Origin: Streptomyces lydicus
GTDB taxonomy: Bacteria; Actinomycetota; Actinomycetes; Streptomycetales; Streptomycetaceae
Reading direction: 5' to 3'
Length of the DNA stretch: 64,000 nt
NCBI RefSeq assembly: GCF_000717345.1
Contig: NZ_JNZA01000025.1
Location: 40,685-104,684, forward strand
Made by a program: the position numbers and the translations under genes. Shown in pieces: positions 37,309 to 45,090 of the stretch (positions are counted from its first letter, which is position 1; the number at the start of each line of letters is the position of its first letter). A model generated the notes under the pieces. The model made no database searches. It was given only the letters and a program-made list of their open reading frames with translations, and was not told where the DNA came from.

Positions 37309-38637
37309 ATGAGCTTCACGCGGACGCTGCGTGCGGTAGGTGGCGTAGCGGTGGCAGGAGCGCTGCTCTTCACCGCCGCGCCGACTGCTTCGGCGGACTA
37401 CATCAGGGACGGACAGTGGGCGCTTGACGCGTTCAATCCGCAAAAGGTGTGGAAAGAATCGACCGGTAAAAACGTCACCGTGGCGGTCATCGACTCTGGT
37501 GTCAACGGGCAGCACGTAGACCTTAAGGGCAATGTGCTCCCGGGCAAGAATTTCGATACCGGCGGCGGCACGGCAGATCACGAATCCGGTGACGATCATG
37601 GTACCGCCATGGCGGCCTTGATCGCTGCTCATGGGCATGGACCCAACCATGCGGACGGGATTATGGGCTTGGCCCCCGACGCGAAGATCCTCCCGATCAA
37701 GCTCAGCAATGTAGTCGGTGGGACAGAGAACGGTTTCGGCGACCCCATCCGATATGCCGTTGATCATGGCGCAAAGGTCATCAACATGTCTTTTGTGCGT
37801 TCTTCGATGAGTGATCAGGAGAAGGAGGCCATCAACTATGCAGTCAAGAAGGACGTGCTGCTCGTTGGTGGCTCCGGCAACGACGGCAGTGACCAGCCTG
37901 AATACCCGGCTGCAGCGCCCGGCGTATTGGCGGTCGGAGCAGTCGCTGAGAATGGCAAGGTCCTAGGGGAGTCGAACTACGGACCGCACATTCGCCTGAT
38001 TGCGCCCGGCGAGAAGATCTACTCTGCCGGTACCTCCATGAAGTACCGGCAGGCCACCGGCACTTCCGACGCCACCGCCTACGTCTCCGCGGCCGCGGCC
38101 CTCGTGCGTTCGAAGTTTCCGAACCTCACCGCCGGTCAGGTCGCGAACCGTCTGACGAAGACCGCGATCACCCCGGACGGCAAGACGGGCATCAAGTCTC
38201 CCGACCCCAAGTACGGTTACGGCGTGATTCGTCCGTACCGGGCCCTGTCGGAGAACATTCCCGCCGGCCCGAAGAACGGTCCGCTCACCATGCCGAAGGA
38301 TTCCGAGCCTTCGGCCGGTGCGGGCGCGAATGCGCCGGGGGAGAACCCTTCGGCGAGCAGCGGGGATGAGAAGAGTGGTCTGAGCCCGCTGATGATTGCC
38401 GGTATTGGTCTCGGCGTGATCGTCGTGCTGGGGATCGTCATCGCTGTGATTGTTGCCAGCAAGAAGCGCCGTAACGGTCCGCCTCCGGGAGGTCCTGGCT
38501 ACGGCGGTGGTCCTGGCTACGGTGGCCCGGGTGGCGGCGGTGCGGTTCCCGCGCAGCAGCAGTTCGGCACCTACCCGCAGTCGGGGGGACCGGGCGCGTA
38601 CCCGCCGGCTCCGCCCACTCAGCCTCCGGGGCGCTGA
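37309..38637 (+). CDS. Mycosin-like subtilisin serine protease (second copy)
   Basis: A 442-residue S8 protease with signal peptide (cleavage near SASA-DY), triad D62 (VIDSGVNG), H97 (DDHGTAMAA) and S253 (GTSDATAYVSA), and oxyanion N191. One membrane helix (LMIAGIGLGVIVVLGIVIAVIV) lies near 380-402. Unlike the first mycosin, a cytoplasmic tail of about 40 residues rich in glycine, proline and tyrosine follows. The usual GTSxAAP reads GTSDATA. The start is ATG 37309, with GAGGAGAG 10 bases before. Codon use is less GC-biased than in core genes. It is probably active and tied to the preceding substrate pair. Confidence 0.88.
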   Translation: MSFTRTLRAVGGVAVAGALLFTAAPTASADYIRDGQWALDAFNPQKVWKESTGKNVTVAVIDSGVNGQHVDLKGNVLPGKNFDTGGGTADHESGDDHGTAMAALIAAHGHGPNHADGIMGLAPDAKILPIKLSNVVGGTENGFGDPIRYAVDHGAKVINMSFVRSSMSDQEKEAINYAVKKDVLLVGGSGNDGSDQPEYPAAAPGVLAVGAVAENGKVLGESNYGPHIRLIAPGEKIYSAGTSMKYRQATGTSDATAYVSAAAALVRSKFPNLTAGQVANRLTKTAITPDGKTGIKSPDPKYGYGVIRPYRALSENIPAGPKNGPLTMPKDSEPSAGAGANAPGENPSASSGDEKSGLSPLMIAGIGLGVIVVLGIVIAVIVASKKRRNGPPPGGPGYGGGPGYGGPGGGGAVPAQQQFGTYPQSGGPGAYPPAPPTQPPGR

Positions 38638-38659
38638 GGACTTCTCAGTCGTCAGCGAG

Positions 38660-38694
38660 GCGCGGGGTCACAGTTCATGACTGTGGCCCCGCGC
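38660..38694 (+). terminator. Terminator of the second mycosin gene
   Basis: A 15-bp stem with one G-T pair (38660-38674 with 38680-38694) and a 5-base loop, followed by TTTGTTCTTG, 22 bases after the stop. Confidence 0.88.
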
Positions 38695-38730
38695 TTTGTT
38701 CTTGTCGCCATGGGGCCCCAAAACAGCCCT

Positions 38731-38775
38731 ATGCCCTTGGTCTTCGTGGAAGTCGTCCACGAAGACCAAGGGCAT
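38731..38775 (-). terminator. Terminator of the convergent 342-residue protein gene
   Basis: A perfect 20-bp stem (38731-38750 with 38756-38775) with a 5-base loop, 27 bases past the reverse gene's stop. It forms a back-to-back pair with the preceding terminator. Confidence 0.88.
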
Positions 38776-38802
38776 CACGGGGTGCGGGCGTACGAGGCCG
38801 GG

Positions 38803-39831
38803 TCAGCCGAAGACCGAGCGGACCTCGTCGGTGACGTCCTGGTGGCGGGTGGCGGCGCCGCCGGTGCGGCGGTCGACGTGGCGTTGGGCTGCGTCGAGGC
38901 CGCGGTTCTTGAGGTCGTCCTTGGCATGGTCGACGTAGGTGCTGGGGTCGGCGAGGCTGGTGACGCCGTCCTTGTAGTCCTGGGCGCCTTCCTTGATGCC
39001 GTCCACGTATTCGCCGGCCTTGTCCTTGGCGATGTCGGCGGTTTCGCCCCAGTCAATTCCGTCGCGGGCGCCGAAGTGGCTTTCGATGCCCTGCTGGGCG
39101 ACGTTCTGGCCCATCTCCGTGGCGGCCTCTTTGGCCTTGTTCTTGCCCTCTTCGATGATCTTGTCTTTGGCGATTTCCTTCGCCTGGTCGACGACCTTGT
39201 CCTTGACGGTTTCCTTCACCGTCTTCTTGACGTAGTCGGCGGCCAGCTTGCGGGCTTCCTTGGAAACGGCCTTCTTCGCCATCTTCTTGATGGCGTCCAT
39301 GGTGGCGTGCTCCATGGCCTTGGTGGCCGCCTCCATGACCTCGCGTTTGATCTTGTCGAGGATCTGGCGGACGAGCAGACGGGTCGCCTGCGTGGCCCCG
39401 GCGGCGCCGAGTTCGGAGAGGCCCAGGGTGAACGGCGCGGCGGCCTGTGCGGCGATGAGTTCTGCGGCCAGCATCACGAGCTGGACGATGACCGCGATCT
39501 TGCCGGCAAGAACGGCGATGGCGGCTGCGTCGAATGCGACGGCGATGACTTCGGCCGCGGCCGCGGCGTCGCGGAGGTAGTTGTCCCCGCTGTCCCCGCC
39601 GCCGGAGAAAGTACCCCACTCATTCGTGAAGCCCTCGATCGCTTCGCCGGAGTTGGCGGAGACAACTTCATTGGCTGCCGAGGAGCCGGAGGACGACGCC
39701 TGATTCACCGACTCGGCGAAATTCCGCCAGACCTGGGCACATTCGTGGAGCTTGTCCTCGTCGGCGTCCGGCCAGTTGTAGCCGAGCAGGTCGAGGACCC
39801 AGGCTACCTCGCTTGGCAGCGTCAATGACAC
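38803..39831 (-). CDS. Type VII secretion effector-like protein with CpnT-type amino-terminal domain
   Basis: A 342-residue protein. The start LPSEVAWVLDLLGYNWPDADEDKL matches in spirit the WP-x-DE motif of the amino domain found in CpnT-like and other polymorphic toxins exported by ESX systems. A hydrophobic, alanine-rich middle (95-155) could insert in a membrane. The rest is a lysine/glutamate-rich helical part (165-342) with no recognised toxin motif. It starts at GTG 39831 with GGGGGA upstream. It follows, at 134 bases, a 109-residue WXG100-like gene on the same strand. It may be an effector with an unrecognised carboxyl domain, or a toxin scaffold that lost one. Confidence 0.7.
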   Translation of the reverse strand: MSLTLPSEVAWVLDLLGYNWPDADEDKLHECAQVWRNFAESVNQASSSGSSAANEVVSANSGEAIEGFTNEWGTFSGGGDSGDNYLRDAAAAAEVIAVAFDAAAIAVLAGKIAVIVQLVMLAAELIAAQAAAPFTLGLSELGAAGATQATRLLVRQILDKIKREVMEAATKAMEHATMDAIKKMAKKAVSKEARKLAADYVKKTVKETVKDKVVDQAKEIAKDKIIEEGKNKAKEAATEMGQNVAQQGIESHFGARDGIDWGETADIAKDKAGEYVDGIKEGAQDYKDGVTSLADPSTYVDHAKDDLKNRGLDAAQRHVDRRTGGAATRHQDVTDEVRSVFG

Positions 39832-39965
39832 AGTGATCGTCCCCCGTGCAGTTGTAGCCGAATGCTGAGTGAAATGGAGAGGTGCGGGCCAGAATCCGGG
39901 CGCAGAATGCGGCGGGGTGGGGCTCAGGCCACCGGGCCGGCGGGGAGGGGCAGCGGGCCGCGGCG

Positions 39966-40295
39966 TCAGATGACCGGACGGCCGACCGCGCTGATGGTGT
40001 GAATGCCCTGCTCATCCGAGTCGGCGTACGTGCTGGCCATGGTCTGGAGCTTGTCGCCAATGCCTTCGAGACGCTCGCCCAGGGAGTCCATCGACTCGAA
40101 CATTCCATCCCTGATGGGCGTGTAGATCGTTTCGAAGATGTCGCCGAAGTCGCAGTTTTCCCAGGGGCTGCCGAGACCTTCGAGGTCGTCCTTCAGCTTC
40201 TTCGAAGCCTTGGAGAAATCGCTGCCGATGTGGACGAACGCGTTGCCCTGCGTGCGCAGCACATCCGGATCGACGTCAAATGCCTTGCCTGCCAC
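39966..40295 (-). CDS. WXG100-like small protein
   Basis: A 109-residue helical protein without signal peptide. Heptad-like helices flank a turn SPWENCDFGD (residues 43-52), with WEN in place of WXG. It ends with a short non-helical tail. Start: GTG 40295 with a GGGGG stretch about 7 bases upstream. It is encoded just before the 342-residue effector-like gene on the same strand and is its likely secretion partner. Confidence 0.72.
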   Translation of the reverse strand: MAGKAFDVDPDVLRTQGNAFVHIGSDFSKASKKLKDDLEGLGSPWENCDFGDIFETIYTPIRDGMFESMDSLGERLEGIGDKLQTMASTYADSDEQGIHTISAVGRPVI

Positions 40296-40840
40296 CGTTG
40301 CCCCCGTTTTCAGCCGTGCCGCGTTGATTCCTGGCGCGATTCTAACGGTCCCAGGTTAGGCGATCTGAACACAGGCATGTCAAGGAGAGTGTGTGGAGGA
40401 TACGTGGGTATCCGGGGGCTTCAATGCCGTTGCGGTTCTGGGGAATTGACCAGCCTGTGGCTTTGGCGGCATTGGTGAAACTTGTGGCGGACGGGGTGGA
40501 TCCCTGAGCGGTGTCGACACCCTCGGCTGCTTCCGAAAGTGCAGGTTAAATATTGGTTCGCTGCAGGTCAATGAATGGGTGCGGGGGCGGAGCCGGGTGT
40601 GGGGTGGGGGCAGGGCTTTGGGGCGGCGTTTCGGTGGTTGGCGGTCTGCGCTCGGTGGGGGCGGCGTCAACCTGGACGTTGCCGGAAAAGGTCGTACGGG
40701 TGGGCGTGATCTGTTGACGGGGGAGGGAAGTGCGGTGGGCAAGGGGGGAATTGCCGCTGGTGAGCCCGGTGGGCGGGTTTACGTCTCCGGGAGGGAAGCC
40801 GGGCGCGTGGACGATCATCCGTCCCGTAGCATTCGCGCTC
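40296..40840. other. Non-coding region between divergent ESX accessory genes
   Basis: This 545-base stretch has no convincing gene. It contains a candidate minus-strand promoter for the 109-residue gene (TTCAGA, 19 bases, TAGAAT at 40369-40339), an inverted repeat GGATAC/GTATCC (40398-40413), the 12-bp palindrome GGTGTCGACACC (40510-40521) and an A/T-rich spot near 40550 (TTAAATATTGG). The upstream half of the divergent membrane-protein gene region is G-rich. Confidence 0.45.
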
Positions 40841-41416
40841 ATGGGTGAACCCGGCAATGAAGAGCGTGACCTGCACGAGGATCGTGACGTGCACGAGGAT
40901 CGTGAAGAGCGCGACGATCGCGCACCGCACGATGAGCAGGACGAGCGTGACGAGCACGGCGAGCGTGCGGCACACAAAGAGCGCGGCGAGCGCGCAGAGC
41001 ACGACGGACGTGAAGGCCACAACGAACCCGTGGAACGCGACGAACCCGTGAAGCACGACGAACGCGTGGAGCGCGATGGTCGTGTGGGGGCCGAAGAGGA
41101 CGATGCGTCAGGCGAGTTCGAGGAGCTTGACGAGTCCGAGGAGGAATCTGCGAACCGGGTGGGGCTGACTCCTCGCCAGGCCCGGCGGATACGCATCGTC
41201 CTGGCCTCGGTTCTGATGGCCGCGATGGCGGTGGTGCTGGTGGTGCGCCTGGCGTCGCGTACGTCGGTGCTGGTGGTCGGGGTGTACGGGGCGGCGCTGG
41301 TGCTCTGTGGTGTGGTGATCGAACTCAGCCGGCACGGGCGCACCCGGCTCGGCACCTGGTTGCTCGGCATCGGTCTCGTGGCCGCGCTGGCCTCGGACTG
41401 GCTGCTGTTGCCCTGA
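40841..41416 (+). CDS. Membrane protein with highly charged repetitive amino-terminal arm
   Basis: A 191-residue protein. Residues 1-105 are almost all Glu, Asp, Arg and His in imperfect repeats (RDLHEDRDVHEDRE, DEPVKHDE). Then follow three membrane helices (about 122-138, 141-160, 172-190) in an Arg-rich context. No family was recognised. ATG 40841 was chosen because the charged arm starts there and the longer frame adds nothing conserved; no clear Shine-Dalgarno is visible. It sits among the ESX genes, so a link with the machine is possible but unproved. Confidence 0.65.
   Translation: MGEPGNEERDLHEDRDVHEDREERDDRAPHDEQDERDEHGERAAHKERGERAEHDGREGHNEPVERDEPVKHDERVERDGRVGAEEDDASGEFEELDESEEESANRVGLTPRQARRIRIVLASVLMAAMAVVLVVRLASRTSVLVVGVYGAALVLCGVVIELSRHGRTRLGTWLLGIGLVAALASDWLLLP
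40865..40900 (+). repeat. 18-bp direct repeat inside the charged arm
   Basis: Two adjacent 18-base copies differing by one base (40865-40882 and 40883-40900) code for the R-D-x-H-E-D unit. More degenerate copies follow to about 41090. Confidence 0.75.
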
Positions 41417-41566
41417 GGCCCGGGGCCCGCCCTCAAAAAACGGGCCAGGCCCCCCAAGCCCCGAAAGCTCAAGTCCCCAGGCCCTGAAGGCCCAGGCCCC
41501 GAATGCACACGCCCCCGAGCGGCCCTCTCCTCCGACGAGGGCCGCCCGCGGCACGCGGCAGAACAA
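41417..41566. other. Convergent intergenic segment
   Basis: A 150-base gap between convergent genes. It has several AGGCCC-type short repeats and a weak GGCCCG/CGGGCC pairing around an AAAAAA run (41424-41446), which might act as a terminator on the minus strand (TTTTTT). Evidence is weak. Confidence 0.35.
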
Positions 41567-42898
41567 TCAGAACAAGCCGTGCCACATCTGCTCGATCACC
41601 AGGGACCACCAGTTGCCGGGGTCGTCCAGTGCCCAGGAGTCGATCGCGGCGATCTCTTCCTGGAAGGCGGCGACCGCGGTTCCGGCGGCGTACGGGTCCA
41701 TGCCCTCCATCTGCCGGCGCGTGGTGACCAGCAGGACGAGCGAGCGCAGGTAGGCGGACACGGTGCGGTTGACGAAGCGGCCGCCGCCCGAGGAGGGCTG
41801 CACCGCCCAGACGGTGCCGACCAGGTTCTGGTTGTTCTCCGGCGCGGTGCACTGGACGGCGATGGCATAGAGGCCGTCCGTGCCCAGGCGGACGTAGCCG
41901 GCGAGGGTCTCCAGGGTCTGCTCCTGGGCCCGGGTGCCGGTCTCGCGCAGATGGGTCGCCATGTCCGTGAACAGCCCCCCGGGCGGCGGGCTGTCGGGAC
42001 CGTCCGAGGTGAAGAAATACGGGACGGTGGCCGGCAGTCCGCCCCAGACCAGGGTGTTCCTGGTGGCCTCGGGCAGCTGGGTGGCGGCCAGGTCGTCGGC
42101 GTCGGGACGGCGTACGCCCTGCGGGCCGAAGACCTCGACGAGGTGCTTGCCGAGCGCCACGTCGCGCATCTGCGGCGCGGCCTCGACGCGGTCCGGCACC
42201 GGCAGCCGGTGCGGCTGCGGCGGCGGCTGCTGACCCGCCATCCGGTGCATCATCTCGACGTGCCGCAGCAGCCCGGCGATGCCCTCGGCGCGCTCCTCGG
42301 GCCGCATGCCGTAACCCTCGGTGCAGGAGAAGGCGGCGTTGGGGAACGCGCGGAGGACGAAGTCGCCGGGGTAGCCGCCGGGCAGCAGGGACGGCCGCAG
42401 GTCGGTGTGGAACGCGCGGACGGCCGCCGGGTCGACACCCAGCCGCCGCAGCTCGTCGAGGAGTTGGAACTCGACGGGCGGAAGGCCGGGGGCGGAGACC
42501 TTGACGAGGTTGGTCTCCTCACCGGTCGCCGGGTCGTCGTAGGTCGCCACGGCCGTGTTGCCGGGGCCGGTGACCGGCGGCAGGGAGGGCTCAGCCGGAG
42601 CCGCGGGCGCCCCGCCGCCGTGCTTCTGCTGGTACATCCGCACGACCTCGTCGACGGGTACGGACGGCCAGACCGTCAGTTCGCCCGAGGCCCGGTCGAC
42701 GACACCGCACGCGGTGCCGATCTCGGCGGGCGGGCGGCGCTGCCCGGTCTCCGGGTCGACCTCCGGGGGCGGCGGTACGGCCCACACCACCCAGCCGAGG
42801 TCGAACTCCTGCATGGCCACCTCACGCGGCGGGCCCTGATGCCCTTCCGGGTTGAGCCAGCGGGCGGCGGTGGCGTGTGCCTGCGCCTGGGTGATCAC
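41567..42898 (-). CDS. YrhB-like / inactive deaminase-like / SUKH-4 fusion protein
   Basis: A 443-residue protein in three parts. Residues 1-92 look like a YrhB/Imm35 domain (GTACGVVDRASGELTVWPSVPVD). Residues about 128-200 resemble the nucleotide deaminase-like module seen with SUKH-4 proteins, but its active-site residues are gone: HTDLRPS at 164-170 and GYP at 175-177 replace the expected H/YxE, PC and C. Residues 235-443 match the SUKH-4 immunity fold (LPEATRNTLVWGGLP, GYVRLGTDGLYAIAV, FVNRTVSAYLRSL). SUKH proteins neutralise secreted toxins. It is translated with the upstream ATPase gene (ATGA overlap). An immunity or sensor role in the ESX locus is inference. Confidence 0.75.
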   Translation of the reverse strand: MITQAQAHATAARWLNPEGHQGPPREVAMQEFDLGWVVWAVPPPPEVDPETGQRRPPAEIGTACGVVDRASGELTVWPSVPVDEVVRMYQQKHGGGAPAAPAEPSLPPVTGPGNTAVATYDDPATGEETNLVKVSAPGLPPVEFQLLDELRRLGVDPAAVRAFHTDLRPSLLPGGYPGDFVLRAFPNAAFSCTEGYGMRPEERAEGIAGLLRHVEMMHRMAGQQPPPQPHRLPVPDRVEAAPQMRDVALGKHLVEVFGPQGVRRPDADDLAATQLPEATRNTLVWGGLPATVPYFFTSDGPDSPPPGGLFTDMATHLRETGTRAQEQTLETLAGYVRLGTDGLYAIAVQCTAPENNQNLVGTVWAVQPSSGGGRFVNRTVSAYLRSLVLLVTTRRQMEGMDPYAAGTAVAAFQEEIAAIDSWALDDPGNWWSLVIEQMWHGLF

Positions 42899-45090
42899 GA
42901 GTGGTCTCCTTCGAGGCCGTGGGAAGCGTCGGCGTCAGTGGTGCCGGTGCGCTGGGCCGGCACGGAGGGGGCGGCGGGGGGCGCGGCCACCAGGATCTGG
43001 CGGGCGGTCACACCGCGTTCGGTGGCGACGACCAGCACCCCGTCCGGCGAGAGATCGGCGTCGGTGACCGGGGAGTCGGAGACCAGCGCAGCCACCATCC
43101 TCCGGTCGGCGCGCGCCCAGACCCGCAGATAGTCGGCGCCGCGGCTGAAGCCGAGCGGCGCCGCCGCCCGGTCCTCCTCCGACGGCTGCACGACCTGGGA
43201 GGGGTCGGCGTCCACGTACTCGGGGGCGCGCAGGTCGTGGAGGAGGAGGGCCGTACGGCCGCCCGCGGCCGCCGCGCCGTCCCCGCTCACGGCACCGACA
43301 TCCTCCCCGGCGGCCGTCCCGTCCGCGGCGCCGGTCCCGTCCTGCGGCGCCACCGCGCCGTCCGCGGCGTCCGGCAGCGTACGGGAACCAGGAGTGCCCT
43401 CCGGGACGAGGAGCGCGGCGACGGAACGGGACACGGCCGTGCCGTCCTCGCCGGCTGCGGCCACCGATCCCGTCGTCACCGCGCGGACACCGGCCAGCGG
43501 CACGCTCCACAGCGTCCGCCAGGGAAGGCGGAAGCCGCGCGTGTGCAGCGCCTCCGCGTACGGCGCCAGCCCGTCCTCGACGAACGCGGACTCCAGGAAC
43601 GCCGCCCGCAGGGTGGCCGATGCCTGGGAACGGGTGAGCAGGGGAGCGGTGCGCAGATAGGTACGGGCCGGTGCGCCCAGCTGCTCCAGGGGTACGGCCT
43701 CGATCGCGGCCCGCAGCGTCACCGGGTCGGCATGGGCGAACAGGCCCGGATCGGTGAGGAGTTGGGGCAGCAGACCGGCTTCGAGGGTGTGTGCCGCGAG
43801 GTGGTCGCGGATGTAGGGATCGGCCTGCGCCCAGTCCTGCTGGGGCACCTCCTCCAGCAGCGCCATGGCGATCCTGGTCTGGGTGTCCCGGACGTCGGGC
43901 AGGCCGGAACGGATCTCCTCGGCGAGGGCGGGGTGCATCAGGCGCAGCAGCGTACGGCCGGCACCGGCACCGGCCTCCGCGTCCTCCCCGGTCCCGTCCT
44001 CCCTGGTCCCCTCCTCGTCGTCCTCGGACGAGGGCTCCACCGGCTGGATGAACGGCGCCGCCAGCAGCATGCCGTCGGCGAGGTCCTGGCTCATGTCGCG
44101 CCCGGCGACGGCGTTCGCCAGCGTCCCCAGCAGCTGGACCGGCAGCCCGTCGCCCTCGGCGAACGCGAGCGGTGCCAGCATCAGGCGGAGGGTCTGCGGA
44201 TCGGCGCCCAGCCGGCGGGCGTGCAGGTCGAGTGCCTCGCCGACGCTCGTGGGCAGCTGTGAGGCGTCCGCCGGGTCGAAGCCCTCGGGCTGCATGAGCA
44301 GCGACTGCACGGCGAGTTGGACGGTCAGCCGGCTGCCCGCGGCGCGCGCGGCCAATGCCTCGGCGAGCGCCCGGCGGGCCGCCGGATCGGTGGTGTACGG
44401 GAGCTCCGGCGCCCCGGAGCCGGCGTCGAGCGCGGTCTCGGCGTGCAGCACCAGGCCCTTGGGGTCGGCCCACTCGGGCGCGTCCAGATCGATGACCTGG
44501 ACCTGGCTGGCGGGCAGCGCCCCGGCCAGTTCCGTGGCCAGCTCGCGCGGCACGTCGGCGAGCAGCTGAACCGTTTCGGTGGCCGCGAGCGGCGTGAGCA
44601 CCTCCCGTACGACGCGGGTTGCCTCCTCGGCGGCGCGTACCGGACCGGCCTGGTCGACGTCGGGCACCACGATCGTCACCGGCTCATCACGAGCGGCGAG
44701 TTCGGCGAAGACGTCCTCGGTGCGGCCGGCCGCCAGCTCGAAGTGATCGGCGAGGAGCCACAGCACCTGCGCCGCGGTCCGCCCGGCCGCGCTCGGCACC
44801 GCGGGTGCCGGCAGATCCGGGGGCACGGTCGCCGGGTCCAGGTCGTCGATCGGCAGCTGCTTGCGGTACTCGGGATCGCACATCATCAGGAAGCCGGTGA
44901 GCAGGCGCGAGCGTCCGCTGCCCGGGTTTCCGGTGAGCACGATGACCCGCGGGGCACCCGGCCACCGCATGCGCCAGGCCGCCAGTGCGCGCAGTGCGGC
45001 GGTGCGGCCGCCGACGTACGGATGCGGTGTGTATCCGGCCGCTCGGGCGTTTCCTTCAGTTGAGGCGCTCATGGCTTCCTCGTCCCCCAT
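42895..45090 (-). CDS. P-loop ATPase, STAND/AAA-like, ESX-locus associated
   Basis: A 731-residue cytoplasmic protein. The Walker A-like GNPGSGRS is at 54-61 (arginine for the usual lysine), and a Walker B-like TIVVPDVDQAG is at about 139-149. Mainly helical parts follow, interrupted by acidic (about 355-375) and alanine/glycine-rich (555-615) linkers. The last 110 residues are mixed. An amino-terminal YVGGRTAALRALAAW is typical of AAA/STAND proteins. The ATG at 45090 has GGAGGG 8 bases upstream; an ATG at 45072 with GAGGAA is a good alternative. It is coupled to the SUKH-4 fusion gene. Together they may form a sensing pair; target unknown. Confidence 0.72.
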   Translation of the reverse strand: MGDEEAMSASTEGNARAAGYTPHPYVGGRTAALRALAAWRMRWPGAPRVIVLTGNPGSGRSRLLTGFLMMCDPEYRKQLPIDDLDPATVPPDLPAPAVPSAAGRTAAQVLWLLADHFELAAGRTEDVFAELAARDEPVTIVVPDVDQAGPVRAAEEATRVVREVLTPLAATETVQLLADVPRELATELAGALPASQVQVIDLDAPEWADPKGLVLHAETALDAGSGAPELPYTTDPAARRALAEALAARAAGSRLTVQLAVQSLLMQPEGFDPADASQLPTSVGEALDLHARRLGADPQTLRLMLAPLAFAEGDGLPVQLLGTLANAVAGRDMSQDLADGMLLAAPFIQPVEPSSEDDEEGTREDGTGEDAEAGAGAGRTLLRLMHPALAEEIRSGLPDVRDTQTRIAMALLEEVPQQDWAQADPYIRDHLAAHTLEAGLLPQLLTDPGLFAHADPVTLRAAIEAVPLEQLGAPARTYLRTAPLLTRSQASATLRAAFLESAFVEDGLAPYAEALHTRGFRLPWRTLWSVPLAGVRAVTTGSVAAAGEDGTAVSRSVAALLVPEGTPGSRTLPDAADGAVAPQDGTGAADGTAAGEDVGAVSGDGAAAAGGRTALLLHDLRAPEYVDADPSQVVQPSEEDRAAAPLGFSRGADYLRVWARADRRMVAALVSDSPVTDADLSPDGVLVVATERGVTARQILVAAPPAAPSVPAQRTGTTDADASHGLEGDHS

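Noticed and set aside
38970..39330. Toxin (nuclease or NAD-glycohydrolase) domain in the 342-residue protein
   Set aside because: I looked for His/Asp/Glu catalytic clusters in the carboxyl half and found only charged helical sequence.
40380..40742. 120-residue reverse frame in the 40.3-40.8 kb gap
   Set aside because: Pro/Arg/Thr-rich translation, no Shine-Dalgarno, no domain. It overlaps palindromes and the promoter side of a divergent gene.
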